From Nyssa sinensis (lineage: Eukaryota > Streptophyta > Magnoliopsida > Cornales > Nyssaceae): a stretch of 64,000 nucleotides of DNA. Under the pieces are notes generated by a model that worked only from the letters and a program-made list of their open reading frames with translations, did no database searches and was not told where the DNA came from. Positions 1 through 12,073 of the stretch are shown piece by piece; position 1 is the stretch's first letter, and each line of letters opens with the position of its first letter. The DNA lies in assembly GCA_008638375.1 (NCBI GenBank), contig CM018031.1:60194688-60258687 (forward strand). The letters run 5' to 3'. The translations under genes and the position numbers were made by a program.

Positions 1-111
1 TATATTAATTATATGATTTAATGTACTATCATTATTACTGTGCTACATCATTTGAGATGTAAAATTTGGGATAAATATTTAAGAAGCATAACATTTTTTC
101 CTTATATGAGA
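1..111. mobile_element. Right part of a small TIR element (copy 1), cut by the window start
   Basis: Partner of 9242-9352. See the full element at 9173-9352; only its right arm, ending near AAGCATAACATTTTTTCC, is inside the window here. Confidence 0.35.
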
Positions 112-198
112 TAGTGGACTACAAGGTGAAATAATTGAAATAGAATGTTCATCTTTATTTTTATATTATTTTTTTGAATACAAAATAATAATAATAAT

Positions 199-344
199 GA
201 TAGACATCCCACATTAATTGTCTTACCTTATAACTCATCATTTCATAAAAATGGGACCCACAATTTATGAGGGTCACTATTGGATCCCATTCTTTGTAAG
301 AAAGTGGGTTATTAAGTAGGACAATTAAAATAGGATGTTTATCT
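199..344. mobile_element. MITE with GATAGACATCC-type inverted ends, copy 1
   Basis: The left end GATAGACATCCCACATTAA and TTGTCTTACCTTATAAC face the right end TTATTAAGTAGGACAA and TAGGATGTTTATC in inverted orientation. Similar ends recur at 405-425 and 9089, suggesting nested or fragmented family members. Confidence 0.45.
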
Positions 345-477
345 GTATTATTATTATTATTTGAATATAATAGTGGAGAGATGTAAATTTTACTTAGGCA
401 CGGACAATTGGGGTGAGATGTTTATCTTTATTTATTTGTTTATTTATTTTGAATAAAATGATCAGAGGGTTAATTAC

Positions 478-1177
478 TAGTGATACATCTTGGGCAGACG
501 GGGTTCATGTTAAGTCATGTCCAAGCCCAAATTAAGTTTTAAAACAGTTAACATGAGTTCGGTCCAAACCCGTCTTTGAACCTTAGTAATCCAACTTAAC
601 TCCGATTCAAATTAGAATCGCTTTATGCGAACTATATATGCATTTAATGTATTTTTTTGAGATCTAAACATCCAAAACTGCATAAGATGGTTTTCGATAC
701 CTGTTTAATATCAAGGTCAACTTGAACCTGGCCCGAGCCTGAACCTGAACCGGATTATTAATTATAATTTTTAGATTTTATTCATGATTTTTTAAATAAA
801 TTATTTTCTTTTTTTCTATGTTGAATATACATTAAAAGTTTCAATAATTTATTTTAATGAGTTTAATTTTGAAAAAAATATTAAAGGTCAACAATTTTTT
901 AAACTTATAAAAATAAAAATAATAATTATTGTAAGAAATTTTTATTAATCCAATAATAGATAATTAAATTATAAAAAATATAATTTATAAAATATTAAAT
1001 TAAAGCTCGTATTAGGTTTAAGTTTTTAAAATCTTTTAACTTAAGCTCAATTTTAATTTAAATTAGACTTAATTTCTTTCACATATGCCCCGGGCCAATT
1101 CAAATCGTAAAAACTGAAGCCAAAATTCTAAAAAATTTAGGCTAAGTTTGAGTGGGCTCGCTCAAATTACACTCCTA
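478..1177. mobile_element. hAT-like non-autonomous element upstream of HINT3, copy 1
   Basis: About 700 bp. The left end TAGTGATACATC and the reversed right end TAGGAGTGTAATTTGAGC resemble the TAGGGRTGTAA ends of plant hAT MITEs. Flanks TTAATTAC (470-477) and TTAGTTAC (1178-1185) form an 8-bp duplication with one mismatch. CCCGAGCC- and GGGCTCG-like islands near 731 and 1155 also fit this family. No transposase reading frame. Confidence 0.45.
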
Positions 1178-1730
1178 TTAGTTACTAAATTTTACTTAGG
1201 TGTGCGAGTGTATGCACCAAATCTCAAATGTGGACAGCCTATATAAAAATAAATAATTTTGTTATTTCGAATCGAATCGCAATCCGGGATATTTACCTTT
1301 ATTTATTTTTTATATAATCACGTAAAGAGGAAGAATTGAACTTACTCCGTTTGTATGGTTTTAGTTGAGTGTTGACACGAGCTGTTGAGAATGTAGCATT
1401 ACTTCTTTTAATTTTAGGGCTGCACATGTTGCATATGCTAACCGGATCTATGCATGGGCTGATCAAGGGAGACCGAATCTGAAAGTGTTATCGGTCGGTG
1501 AAAGATCAAAGATGGTGGGCTCATCAGTGTCTCCACAGATCAGAAGATTAGACTATATACCTCCACAACCACCCGACACGTTAATGGTATAGAAATTCTT
1601 GTGGATAAAGCGCAACCAACCACGAATTGTTGTTGTTTTATTAATAAAGCCACAGTCCCAACGTCAAAGAATTTTGGTAACTTTGAATTGAACCACTCTC
1701 CTCTCGCAAACCCTGAAAATTCTTATTCTC

Positions 1731-1787
1731 ATGGCGAAACGGTACTCAATTTCCATGATATCAATCGAAGATGTTGATTTCTTTTAG
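1731..1787 (+). promoter_or_regulatory. 18-codon upstream ORF abutting the HINT3 start codon, copy 1
   Basis: An ATG at 1731 opens an 18-codon frame that ends with TAG at 1785-1787, directly followed by the HINT3 ATG in the same frame. A ribosome starting here would stop next to the main start, a layout that can permit re-initiation or stop readthrough. Confidence 0.5.
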
Positions 1788-2787
1788 ATGGAGGCACGAC
1801 GTCGTCTAGCCCTCCTCTGCTCCCATCTTCGCCCAATACCCACTTCCGGCACTTCAAGATTTCAGGACAATTTGAAACCTAAATGTTGCTCTGATGTTTC
1901 GGCTTCGGACGGTGAGAAGGGAAATCAAGGAAATGATTGCATCTTTTGCAAGATTGTTCGAGGCGAGTCGCCAGCTCTTAAGGTAATCTGTTTTTCTTTG
2001 AATTTCTAATTTTGATCGACTTCTTTGTTGAATTTCTTGCTAAGTTTCATTTAGGGGACGATTATTTGTTGGGTTTTGTTATGTTGATGTGCTTCAAATT
2101 GGGGAATTTGGTGGTTTTGCAACCTGGGTTGTCTTATTTTTGTTGTTTTCCTGGTGTTTATTGAAGAATTCCGTGTTCTGTTTGCTCTTTGGTTTTAGAT
2201 TATACTATTTTAGTATAGTTTCTGCTGATTACAATAAGTTTGCTATTAAGTTTCGTTGGTATAAACAGTTTTCCATCTCAATGCAATCTTAGTTCAATGT
2301 CTGAATGCCCCCATAGCTTGTTAGAGCATTTATGCGACTAATTTGATTGTTCTATTAATCCTGGGTTTCTGGTGTGTCGGTTGGGTTTTGACATTGGTCG
2401 TTCCTGGTGATTGGCAAAATGACAACCTGCATTATTCCGTAGGATGTGATGGGTAATATGTTGATTATGAAAAATACTTTGGGGAATCACCAGAATATGC
2501 TTTCGAGTTGAAATAGCCTATTATACAGAGGGAAAGAGGTCTTAGGAAAGAGAGTGGGAATAATGTAGCTGTTTGGACTGAAAGTAGCTTTGATGGACTA
2601 ATTAGGGGGGTGTTGTTTGCTGTGTTTTACATGTTTGATGTTTTTTAGGATCTCCAAGTTGATAGTGGATTTAACCTCTTTGCTATAATATCTTCAGACC
2701 TAACTGGAGTGCATTTTGATAATTGTAGTTGGTCTTCTATATTTCGTGGGTTCAAGAGGATGTATTTTCTCCTCTTATCTTTATATT

Positions 2788-2844
<57 letters not shown>

Positions 2845-4315
2845 TATTTTTATTTTTTATCTCTCTTCATTCTTTTACTTTTCTGACTTCTCTTCTTCCA
2901 TATCAAATGGGTCATTAATTATTTAATTATTTTGCTTGTGGTAATACATGGATAATTTAGCCCTGTTTTGGATATTGCCTTTAAAAGCTGGTTTTCTTCT
3001 AAGTAATCTTCAAATTTTAAAATTAATTAGGTGATAAAGGAAATGTCGTAAACTTGGTCAAAAGTAAGATGAAAGTTGTGATATTTTGGTAATTTTAAAG
3101 TTGCTCATCTTTGAATTTCTAGAAATTGTTTTTTAACCCAGTTGCTTCACATTGAGAGTGGTATTTTGCCTTTTATTTTTATTTTTTGATAAGTAGATAT
3201 TCTGCCTTTTATTATTGGTGTGATGTAGAAATATGTAAATTTTTTTATGTTGTTAATTTTTTATTCTTTGATTAATTACAGCTTTATGAAGATGATATAT
3301 GCATCTGTATTTTGGATACAAATCCTCTGAGTCATGGGTAAGGTATCATCTATCTGAGACATAATAAGAAATTGATGTTTTTTTTTTGCCTTTTCTGTAA
3401 TTTCTTCTGCTTTAGTTTGAGAAATTCATGATTTTAGGGTTCCTATTTGAAAATGTCAAATTTAATGCTATACTGGTTACAAACCCATGATGATGTTGCT
3501 TGTAAAGTTTTCATGGTTTAGTATTTCATAATACTGAAGAATTTAAACTATACACATGTTTACTTAGGTCTTGATAAAGCTATTCTATCAGTCTATATGG
3601 GCAAACTGAAAGTCGAATGTCACTATAGGCATTGAGGACTTAAGTGCTGGTTTAAGTAAATTAACTTCTATTATCAAGGAAATATGGTTAATTAGTGCAG
3701 ATGAAAAGAGTATGTGTATATTTTGCAGAAGACTTTTCAAATAAATTGTCAATTAATTGTAATTCAATTTGCACAATTATTACTTGACTAAATCCAATAA
3801 AGCATTACCCCAGCTACATGTGGTTGATTATGGGGATCCTATTTGGATGCTTATTCTGAAAATTAATTTGCAAGAGTGTCCATATCACTGTGGTTTGGAT
3901 TATCATCTTTCATCTCATGTGGTTGTCTTCCAACATGTGATTCTACATCTTTGGTTGTTAGTAGGTCTCTCTAATTGACTATAACATAAAAAATTTCAGG
4001 CTTTCTACGTGAAGGTTGAAGCTACCTTCGTAGGACAATCACTTGTTATTGGTTGAAGTTTGAATTAACAGCTATTTTGAGAATTGGGTAACCTGATTTG
4101 ATACTGAAATTCCTCCCCCAACCCACCAAAGGGGCAAAAAAGACGTGAATTTGTTCAAACCTACAAGCAGTAACAATGAATAAATAGTGAAAAAGAAAGC
4201 TCCAGGAATGGCTTAAAGAAATATATGATGAATTAGCAAACCAAAGGTCATGGGTTTCTCTAACAGTAATAAGAAAGCTTCTTTAATAACATATTGAAGC
4301 CTTAAAGGAACTTAT

Positions 4316-4481
4316 AAAAAGGGCTAGTCTGGTGCACGAGGCTCCTGCAGCTGCGAGTCTGGGGAGAGTTAAATGTACGCAACCTTACCCCTGTAAGCAG
4401 AGAGATTATTTCTGCGACTTGAACCCGCGACCTTCAGGTCACAATGGAGTAACCTTACTGTTGCGCCATGGCCCACCCTCC
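4316..4481 (-). mobile_element. Au-type SINE in HINT3 intron 2, copy 1
   Basis: A tRNA-derived SINE in antisense to HINT3. On the minus strand, an A box in GGCGCAACAGTAAGG, a B box GGTTCAAGTCG, then GGGGTAAGGTTGCGTACA and CCCCAGAC as in Au SINEs, ending in a short T run. It is flanked by a perfect 15-bp target-site duplication CTTAAAGGAACTTAT at 4301-4315 and 4482-4496. Confidence 0.85.
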
Positions 4482-5939
4482 CTTAAAGGAACTTATCAAG
4501 AAAAGACAAGAAAGTTCAGGAAATGCCTTCCATCTTATGCAAATTATATAGAAATCCCCAAGAAGGGAAAAAGTACTAGCCCTCTCAAAATTTTAACATC
4601 GTTTACTAAACCTCTGCCAAATATAAATGCTTTCGCTGCCGCCCCCCCCCCCCCCCAAAAAAAAAAAAATAAATAAAAATTCTGGATGTATCATTGCCAT
4701 TAGGCCTACACCAGTAAGTTTCCAATTTGCTGGTGACTAGTCCATCTTTTTGTCTCTGTAGAATAGATGCATTTGAACTACAGAAAAGATGAATTTGAAG
4801 AATGGGCAGAGTACTACAAGGCGATCAGGGGGCCTCAACTCGTTAAATAATCACATATATGTTTCTTAGTTATACTTTCTTTAAGTATCATCCTTGCTTT
4901 ATAATAATCATATAATCATTTGTGGTTCATTATTTTCATTTTATATATAATTTTTCAATACTGTTTATTATCTGTTAACTGTTCTTCATAATGTGTTTCA
5001 TAGGCACTCTCTCATTATCCCAAAGTCTCATTTTTCTTCCTTGCAAGCAACTCCTCCACCTGTGAGTTATTTTCACCATATACCACCAATTTGCATTATG
5101 TTGTATAGTTATTTTAGTAATTCTTTATACTGAATCAAGTTGTTGTGTTTTTTTGATGTGGATTGAGCCAAATGAAATTTTAACTGATAGCTTTGTGAGG
5201 CAAATGTTGGTCACTTTACAATTGTTATTTATATATGCATGCAAGAATTTTTTTACGAATGGTCCCATAAAATCAAAAATTGAAATCATAACACTTCAAT
5301 TATGTTGATAATGGGAAAATACATTAGTTTTACTGAAAACTCCCAATTTGTTTTTAAGTATTTTCTAGTGTAACAAACAACAATCCTGGGAATTCCCACT
5401 ATGGGAAGTACCCTTTGCAAGGCCAATCATTAAAGGCATGGCTAACCAAAAGACATAAAGCGTGTGGAAACATGACTTGCGTTGTAGGATCGTGATGCAT
5501 TGTGTCAAGTGGATTGGACTCTATGCCTCTAGTTCCGCTCATCACTTTGCCTTTTTTTTTTTTTTTTGTGGTGGAAGTTGGAACTAACTGTTTTTGATGA
5601 TATCTTTCTATAAATAGGCATATTTGAGTATTTTCATTGACTATAGTACATTTGCCTTTGTATTAGCTCGAACACGTCTTTTGACTAGAGTAAATCAACC
5701 ATAAAGTAGGTTTTCCACACATTCTTGTTGACGAGACTGACCATTACAGATAAGCTAGATGAGCTAAATAGAGCTGTGGTATTAATTTGATTTTCCTTGT
5801 ATCTTTGTTATTTTTTTTCCTGTTAATTGTATTGCGTACTGTAATGGAATGAAGAGTTACTTGAATGCAACTCTATGTTGGTTTATATTATGAATTTGAG
5901 TGCATGCTCGGTGTATGTGTATTTATTCTGACCAATAGG

Positions 5940-6045
5940 TTCCAGCTCGGTTGGTATGTCCTCATCCTCTTCATGTTGGAGGTTGAGGGTTCAAGTCCTC
6001 TTAAGGGACAAAGTGTATGTATGATCTACCTATCAAAAAAAAAAA
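5940..6045 (+). mobile_element. tRNA-derived SINE with poly-A tail in HINT3 intron 3, copy 1
   Basis: A box GCTCGGTTGGTA (5945-5956) and B box GGTTCAAGTCC (5988-5998) with tRNA-like spacing, a short unrelated body, and ATCAAAAAAAAAAA at the 3' end. Not an intact tRNA: no acceptor or anticodon stems. The duplication junction lies about 30 bp downstream. Confidence 0.65.
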
Positions 6046-6072
6046 GTGTACGTATTCTTGTGACCCTTATTC

Positions 6073-6944
6073 TTATGGCGAAATGCCGGAGTTGCAACAA
6101 CTGTTGAAAGAGAGAAATCGCTTCTCCTTCTTCTTCATTGGCTCAGATTTGATGTTCGACCTAACAACCGGACGAGTTTCCGGAGATTTTGGGGAAAGTT
6201 TTGTTGAGAGATCGAAATCGACAAGCATTAGATGTCCGTTTTCTTGAATCATTACGTTTTCTGGCTTCAAATCCCTGTAAACTATCCCCAGTCCGTGCAG
6301 ATACTCCAATGCAAGTACCAATTCCGCCGCATAAAACCTGAAGAGAGAGAGAGAGAGAGAGAATGGAGAAAAAAAATTAGAGACTCACATAAACACAAAA
6401 GATAGAGAAAATGTGAAAAAACTTGAGTCACGTGATCTTCAATTTTAAAGGCAAGTTGATTTTCATATGGCATTGATTAGAGTTTAAATTGTAGATAGAG
6501 AATGATATCTGATTGTAAATTTCACCTGATGAGATCATCAGAAAACATCTTCTCTGTTTGTCTCTTTCTGAGAGAGTTAAGATCACGTCCAGGACAGTAA
6601 TCAATTGCATATCCTACGATCGAGTCGGTTGTGAGAACTCCTCTGAGTCTCGGTAAAAGTGGATGTTGGAAACGACTTAAAACTTGTTGTTCGAAGCAAA
6701 TTCGTCTATACTCATTGCCATCGCTATTGTTATGGATCTTCTTCTTCTTAATCGAATCTTTGGAGATTGCTTTCAAAGCAAGGAATTCGCTATGTGATGA
6801 TTCGGTCTGGACTAGGAACACGACGCCTTTGGCTCCACGGCCGAGGGCGGAGATGACTTTAAGGCGGCTGAGCTCTAACGATGGGATGTTGTCGTGGCGG
6901 TTGTGGTATTCATCTCCACCGTCCATGGCGGAGGTAACTGGCAA
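6073..6944 (-). pseudogene. OXI1-like AGC (AGCVIII) protein kinase, 3'-truncated at the duplication junction
   Basis: Exon 1 runs from 6944 (or from the second in-frame ATG at 6926, which matches OXI1-type N termini better) to 6526. Exon 2 runs from 6337 to the junction near 6076; the 188-bp intron is GT-AG. Visible kinase parts, in order: glycine loop GRGAKGVVFLV, ALK lysine, hinge GYAIDYCPG, catalytic-loop [10 protein letters not shown], and DFDLS, the DFD form typical of plant AGCVIII kinases. A basic stretch and CNSGISP follow, resembling OXI1/AGC2-1. The frame then stops at once in HINT3 intron DNA, so the rest of the activation segment and the whole C-lobe are lost. OXI1 acts in oxidative-stress and PDK1 signalling in Arabidopsis. 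A complete paralogue is expected left of the window if the duplication is real. A TATA-like stretch lies near 7030-7043. Confidence 0.88.
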
Positions 6945-9172
6945 GCGGCAAGCAGTTGAGACGGTTTCAGCCTTTCAGTTATCAAATGTTTGCAGCAGCA
7001 AGTTTCTGGGAGATACCTTGGAGTTTGGCCTTCTATATATTGCGTTGAAAGCCGATAGTGGGAAGGAAGTATCCGCTTGCTTGCTGAGGAAGGATTCGGG
7101 AAGAGAGAGAGAGAAAGCTGATTCGATAGAAAAATGGGATGTGAGGTATTCGCCGACGAAAGCGTATGTATAGCGGTGATCTCCTGGAAGCTACAAGCCG
7201 CGGATAAATTGACCGTTCAAAACTGACCGGCTTCTTATGGCATTCCCGGGACCAGTTTTTTAATTATTTCCTCAAAAATATGTAATATTATAAATCATTT
7301 TTTAAATAATGTTATTATAATCTTAAATTTATACGAGATATAATATTTTAAATCCTGAATCACTTAAGAATGATCATTACGACTACTTCGATAACTGAGT
7401 TATGACTTTTTTAAAAAGTAAAAAAAAAAAATTAATTATTAAAATAATAATTTTTTTAGATTATTTAATTTTCTTAAAATATTATTAATTATTACATTGT
7501 TAACTATAATTATAAATTTCAATCAAACCAAATTTAAGCATGATAATTAATATTAGGATTAACATCATATTCCAGTGATATAAATACACATTTTTATTTA
7601 ATTAACTTCAAATTTTGATTAATCATATAAATTTTAATTTACAGTAATATTATTCTAAATTTTACATTAAAATATTTGTTAGTATATTTGGTATTCTAAC
7701 AATTAATATTATAAAAAATTCAATTATTAAAATAATAATTTCTTTAAATTATCTCTAACAGTGACTCAAATTTTTATTCAAATTTATATAAATTTGAATC
7801 TATTGGAAGATTTTTTTAAAAAAAATTTAATTCAAATTTAATTTAATTCTGAATTTAATTCATTTCAAAATTATCCTAATACACATGTTGTATTTTAATA
7901 AATAAAAGACAAAGAAAAAAATCCTAACACACACCCCAGAATTTGGGTAACAGTTAGGTTGAATTATCAATGCTTATGAATGAAATAAACGTTGGCCGCA
8001 TTTTTGGTTGATTATAGGACAATGTTACACGTGCCATCCTGCTTTTCTCATTGAGAAATTATGAGTGAGTCACATCATTGTATTATGTCATTTTACAAGA
8101 TTTTTAATTTTGTTAAAATTAAAAAAATTTTACGCACGTAATTTTATAAACAATTATCACACAATAACATGATATAACAATTTCACATAATAATTATTTT
8201 CTTGCATCGATAAACTAAATTTTAATTTTAAAAATAACAAATGAGTATCAAAATTCTGTATAAGTAAATGTATATTCTCACTTAATTAATATAAATTTAA
8301 TTCTTTTTTTATATGTCGTTGTATTAAAAAAAATTAAAAATAGAAGCCTCTGTGTTGTTGTTGTTAATTTCTCTATAAAAAATTTATTAATTTAATAATA
8401 TTATTTTTTTTATAAAAATAATAAATATCAATTAAACAGTATAATTATAATTATAATATTACGTAATAATAGAAAAACATAATCTAATTAATTAATTACT
8501 TAACTAAACTTAACAATATAATTATAATATTAGTAACAATAGAAAGACACAGTCTAACAATTTAATATGAAAATAATACTTTTGCAATGATAGAGTGGGC
8601 AAAGTGATTTTATTACGAAGGGGTTGGAGTTGGTGGCAGGAATGGGTGATGGGTCACGTGTGTAAAACTTTAGATACAGGAAATTATTAATTTTATATAT
8701 TTTTATCATAAATCTTTCGACATAATCCTAAAAGTACTCCGCCAGATTGGAATATAACAGTCTTTCAAACATTTGACAACCTCTCTTTAAGATTTAAGAG
8801 GTCAATCTTAATAAATAATGCAAATAAGTTAAGTTGAATTTTTCAAGATTTTTTTTTATAATTGTAAATAGTATAATATAATTAGCATATTTAAATTTGA
8901 ATTAATAATTTATAAATTCGTATAATTTTCATATCCAATTTGATGTAATCGTTTTCTTAAATTGTATTAGGATCACCATTTTCAATCTAATTCCAATTCA
9001 TTTACGAGTCTAATTAGAACTTAGTCTTATTCCTAGTTCAGTAATTTTTAATTGAATAGTGTTTTATTATTTAACATTTTAATTTATTATAGACATCCCA
9101 CCTTATAACACTCCTCTAATAAAGATGAGCCCATCGTCTATGGGCTCACTAATGAGTCACACTTCTTGTGAG
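6945..9172. other. Intergenic spacer between the kinase fragment and the second HINT3 copy
   Basis: The part next to the kinase ATG (6945-7170) is GC-richer and probably its 5' UTR and promoter. From about 7250 on it is plain AT-rich DNA with short A/T runs. No gene recognised. With the HINT3 upstream region it forms a divergent promoter interval. Confidence 0.7.
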
Positions 9173-9352
9173 GAGTAATATTATATTTTTAAAATTTTAT
9201 TTTAAATGATGTGATAATGATATACCAGAATCTCATTGTAATATATTAATTATATGATTTAATGTACTATCATTATTACTGTGCTACATCATTTGAGATG
9301 TAAAATTTGGGATAAATATTTAAGAAGCATAACATTTTTTCCTTATATGAGA
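9173..9352. mobile_element. AT-rich MITE of the AATGCTA-terminal group, copy 2
   Basis: The left arm GAGTAATATTATA and the inner TTTAAATGATGTG pair with the right arm ACATCATTTGAGATG and AAGCATAACATTTT. The arrangement resembles the better preserved elements at 25883 and 22636. No convincing target-site duplication, so ends are approximate. Confidence 0.4.
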
Positions 9353-9439
9353 TAGTGGACTACAAGGTGAAATAATTGAAATAGAATGTTCATCTTTATT
9401 TTTATATTATTTTTTTGAATACAAAATAATAATAATAAT

Positions 9440-9585
9440 GATAGACATCCCACATTAATTGTCTTACCTTATAACTCATCATTTCATAAAAATGGGACCC
9501 ACAATTTATGAGGGTCACTATTGGATCCCATTCTTTGTAAGAAAGTGGGTTATTAAGTAGGACAATTAAAATAGGATGTTTATCT
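9440..9585. mobile_element. MITE with GATAGACATCC-type inverted ends, copy 2
   Basis: Partner of 199-344 carried by the tandem duplication, with the same imperfect inverted arms of about 40 bp. Confidence 0.45.
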
Positions 9586-9718
9586 GTATTATTATTATTA
9601 TTTGAATATAATAGTGGAGAGATGTAAATTTTACTTAGGCACGGACAATTGGGGTGAGATGTTTATCTTTATTTATTTGTTTATTTATTTTGAATAAAAT
9701 GATCAGAGGGTTAATTAC

Positions 9719-10418
9719 TAGTGATACATCTTGGGCAGACGGGGTTCATGTTAAGTCATGTCCAAGCCCAAATTAAGTTTTAAAACAGTTAACATGAGTT
9801 CGGTCCAAACCCGTCTTTGAACCTTAGTAATCCAACTTAACTCCGATTCAAATTAGAATCGCTTTATGCGAACTATATATGCATTTAATGTATTTTTTTG
9901 AGATCTAAACATCCAAAACTGCATAAGATGGTTTTCGATACCTGTTTAATATCAAGGTCAACTTGAACCTGGCCCGAGCCTGAACCTGAACCGGATTATT
10001 AATTATAATTTTTAGATTTTATTCATGATTTTTTAAATAAATTATTTTCTTTTTTTCTATGTTGAATATACATTAAAAGTTTCAATAATTTATTTTAATG
10101 AGTTTAATTTTGAAAAAAATATTAAAGGTCAACAATTTTTTAAACTTATAAAAATAAAAATAATAATTATTGTAAGAAATTTTTATTAATCCAATAATAG
10201 ATAATTAAATTATAAAAAATATAATTTATAAAATATTAAATTAAAGCTCGTATTAGGTTTAAGTTTTTAAAATCTTTTAACTTAAGCTCAATTTTAATTT
10301 AAATTAGACTTAATTTCTTTCACATATGCCCCGGGCCAATTCAAATCGTAAAAACTGAAGCCAAAATTCTAAAAAATTTAGGCTAAGTTTGAGTGGGCTC
10401 GCTCAAATTACACTCCTA
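9719..10418. mobile_element. hAT-like non-autonomous element upstream of HINT3, copy 2
   Basis: Partner of 478-1177 at offset 9241, with the same ends and flanking 8-bp near-duplication. Confidence 0.45.
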
Positions 10419-10971
10419 TTAGTTACTAAATTTTACTTAGGTGTGCGAGTGTATGCACCAAATCTCAAATGTGGACAGCCTATATAAAAATAAATAATTT
10501 TGTTATTTCGAATCGAATCGCAATCCGGGATATTTACCTTTATTTATTTTTTATATAATCACGTAAAGAGGAAGAATTGAACTTACTCCGTTTGTATGGT
10601 TTTAGTTGAGTGTTGACACGAGCTGTTGAGAATGTAGCATTACTTCTTTTAATTTTAGGGCTGCACATGTTGCATATGCTAACCGGATCTATGCATGGGC
10701 TGATCAAGGGAGACCGAATCTGAAAGTGTTATCGGTCGGTGAAAGATCAAAGATGGTGGGCTCATCAGTGTCTCCACAGATCAGAAGATTAGACTATATA
10801 CCTCCACAACCACCCGACACGTTAATGGTATAGAAATTCTTGTGGATAAAGCGCAACCAACCACGAATTGTTGTTGTTTTATTAATAAAGCCACAGTCCC
10901 AACGTCAAAGAATTTTGGTAACTTTGAATTGAACCACTCTCCTCTCGCAAACCCTGAAAATTCTTATTCTC

Positions 10972-11028
10972 ATGGCGAAACGGTACTCAATTTCCATGAT
11001 ATCAATCGAAGATGTTGATTTCTTTTAG
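10972..11028 (+). promoter_or_regulatory. 18-codon upstream ORF abutting the HINT3 start codon, copy 2
   Basis: Identical to the uORF of copy 1: ATG at 10972, TAG at 11026-11028, HINT3 ATG at 11029 in the same frame. The stretch before the ATG also ends in a pyrimidine-rich TTTTAG. That could be read as a splice acceptor, but no donor at a workable distance was found, so a uORF is the simpler reading. Confidence 0.5.
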
Positions 11029-12028
11029 ATGGAGGCACGACGTCGTCTAGCCCTCCTCTGCTCCCATCTTCGCCCAATACCCACTTCCGGCACTTCAAGA
11101 TTTCAGGACAATTTGAAACCTAAATGTTGCTCTGATGTTTCGGCTTCGGACGGTGAGAAGGGAAATCAAGGAAATGATTGCATCTTTTGCAAGATTGTTC
11201 GAGGCGAGTCGCCAGCTCTTAAGGTAATCTGTTTTTCTTTGAATTTCTAATTTTGATCGACTTCTTTGTTGAATTTCTTGCTAAGTTTCATTTAGGGGAC
11301 GATTATTTGTTGGGTTTTGTTATGTTGATGTGCTTCAAATTGGGGAATTTGGTGGTTTTGCAACCTGGGTTGTCTTATTTTTGTTGTTTTCCTGGTGTTT
11401 ATTGAAGAATTCCGTGTTCTGTTTGCTCTTTGGTTTTAGATTATACTATTTTAGTATAGTTTCTGCTGATTACAATAAGTTTGCTATTAAGTTTCGTTGG
11501 TATAAACAGTTTTCCATCTCAATGCAATCTTAGTTCAATGTCTGAATGCCCCCATAGCTTGTTAGAGCATTTATGCGACTAATTTGATTGTTCTATTAAT
11601 CCTGGGTTTCTGGTGTGTCGGTTGGGTTTTGACATTGGTCGTTCCTGGTGATTGGCAAAATGACAACCTGCATTATTCCGTAGGATGTGATGGGTAATAT
11701 GTTGATTATGAAAAATACTTTGGGGAATCACCAGAATATGCTTTCGAGTTGAAATAGCCTATTATACAGAGGGAAAGAGGTCTTAGGAAAGAGAGTGGGA
11801 ATAATGTAGCTGTTTGGACTGAAAGTAGCTTTGATGGACTAATTAGGGGGGTGTTGTTTGCCGTGTTTTACATGTTTGATGTTTTTTAGGATCTCCAAGT
11901 TGATAGTGGATTTAACCTCTTTGCTATAATATCTTCAGACCTAACTGGAGTGCATTTTGATAATTGTAGTTGGTCTTCTATATTTCGTGGGTTCAAGAGG
12001 ATGTATTTTCTCCTCTTATCTTTATATT

Positions 12029-12073
<45 letters not shown>

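Larger units (their letters stand above)
1..6070 (+). repeat. Tandem duplication, right part of copy 1
   Basis: It matches 9242-15280 base for base apart from tract lengths. The offset is 9241 at the left, 9223 after the CT tract of intron 1 and 9210 near the junction. Substitutions noticed: 2621 T versus 11862 C, and 5462 G versus 14676 A. Length differences are in the CT tract, several T runs, the C/A tract near 4642, and one T near 5736. The left end of copy 1 is outside the window. Confidence 0.95.
1788..6076 (+). pseudogene. HINT3: HINT3-like gene, copy 1, truncated after exon 3 by the tandem-duplication junction
   Basis: Exons are 1788-1982, 3282-3337 and 5004-5061, all with GT-AG borders and an open frame. 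They encode the first 103 residues of a histidine-triad nucleotide-binding protein: the CIFCKIVRGES motif, then LYEDD, ILDTNPLSHGH and LIIPKSH. Coding sequence is identical to exons 1-3 of the complete copy at 11029-20703. The gene stops inside intron 3, where sequence switches near 6070-6077 to an antisense kinase gene, so exons 4-7 with the catalytic His-triad are missing. A transcript would lack its own acceptor; it could read through, or splice into a downstream HINT3 exon of the second copy. I call it a truncated gene because no active site is encoded. It could be an assembly artefact of two haplotypes, but the clean non-allelic junction argues for a real duplication. Confidence 0.9.

Noticed and set aside
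2709..2926. Reading frames of Ser-Leu repeats over the CT tract
   Set aside because: They are translations of a microsatellite inside HINT3 intron 1, and the length differs between the two copies.
4332..4676. 114-residue frame in HINT3 intron 2
   Set aside because: It runs through the antisense Au SINE and a homopolymer tract; it is not a gene.
5945..5998. Possible tRNA gene from A and B box matches
   Set aside because: No cloverleaf stems and a poly-A tail follow, so it is a SINE.
6631..7173. 180-residue plus-strand frame
   Set aside because: It is the antisense shadow of the OXI1-like kinase exon and its 5' flank.
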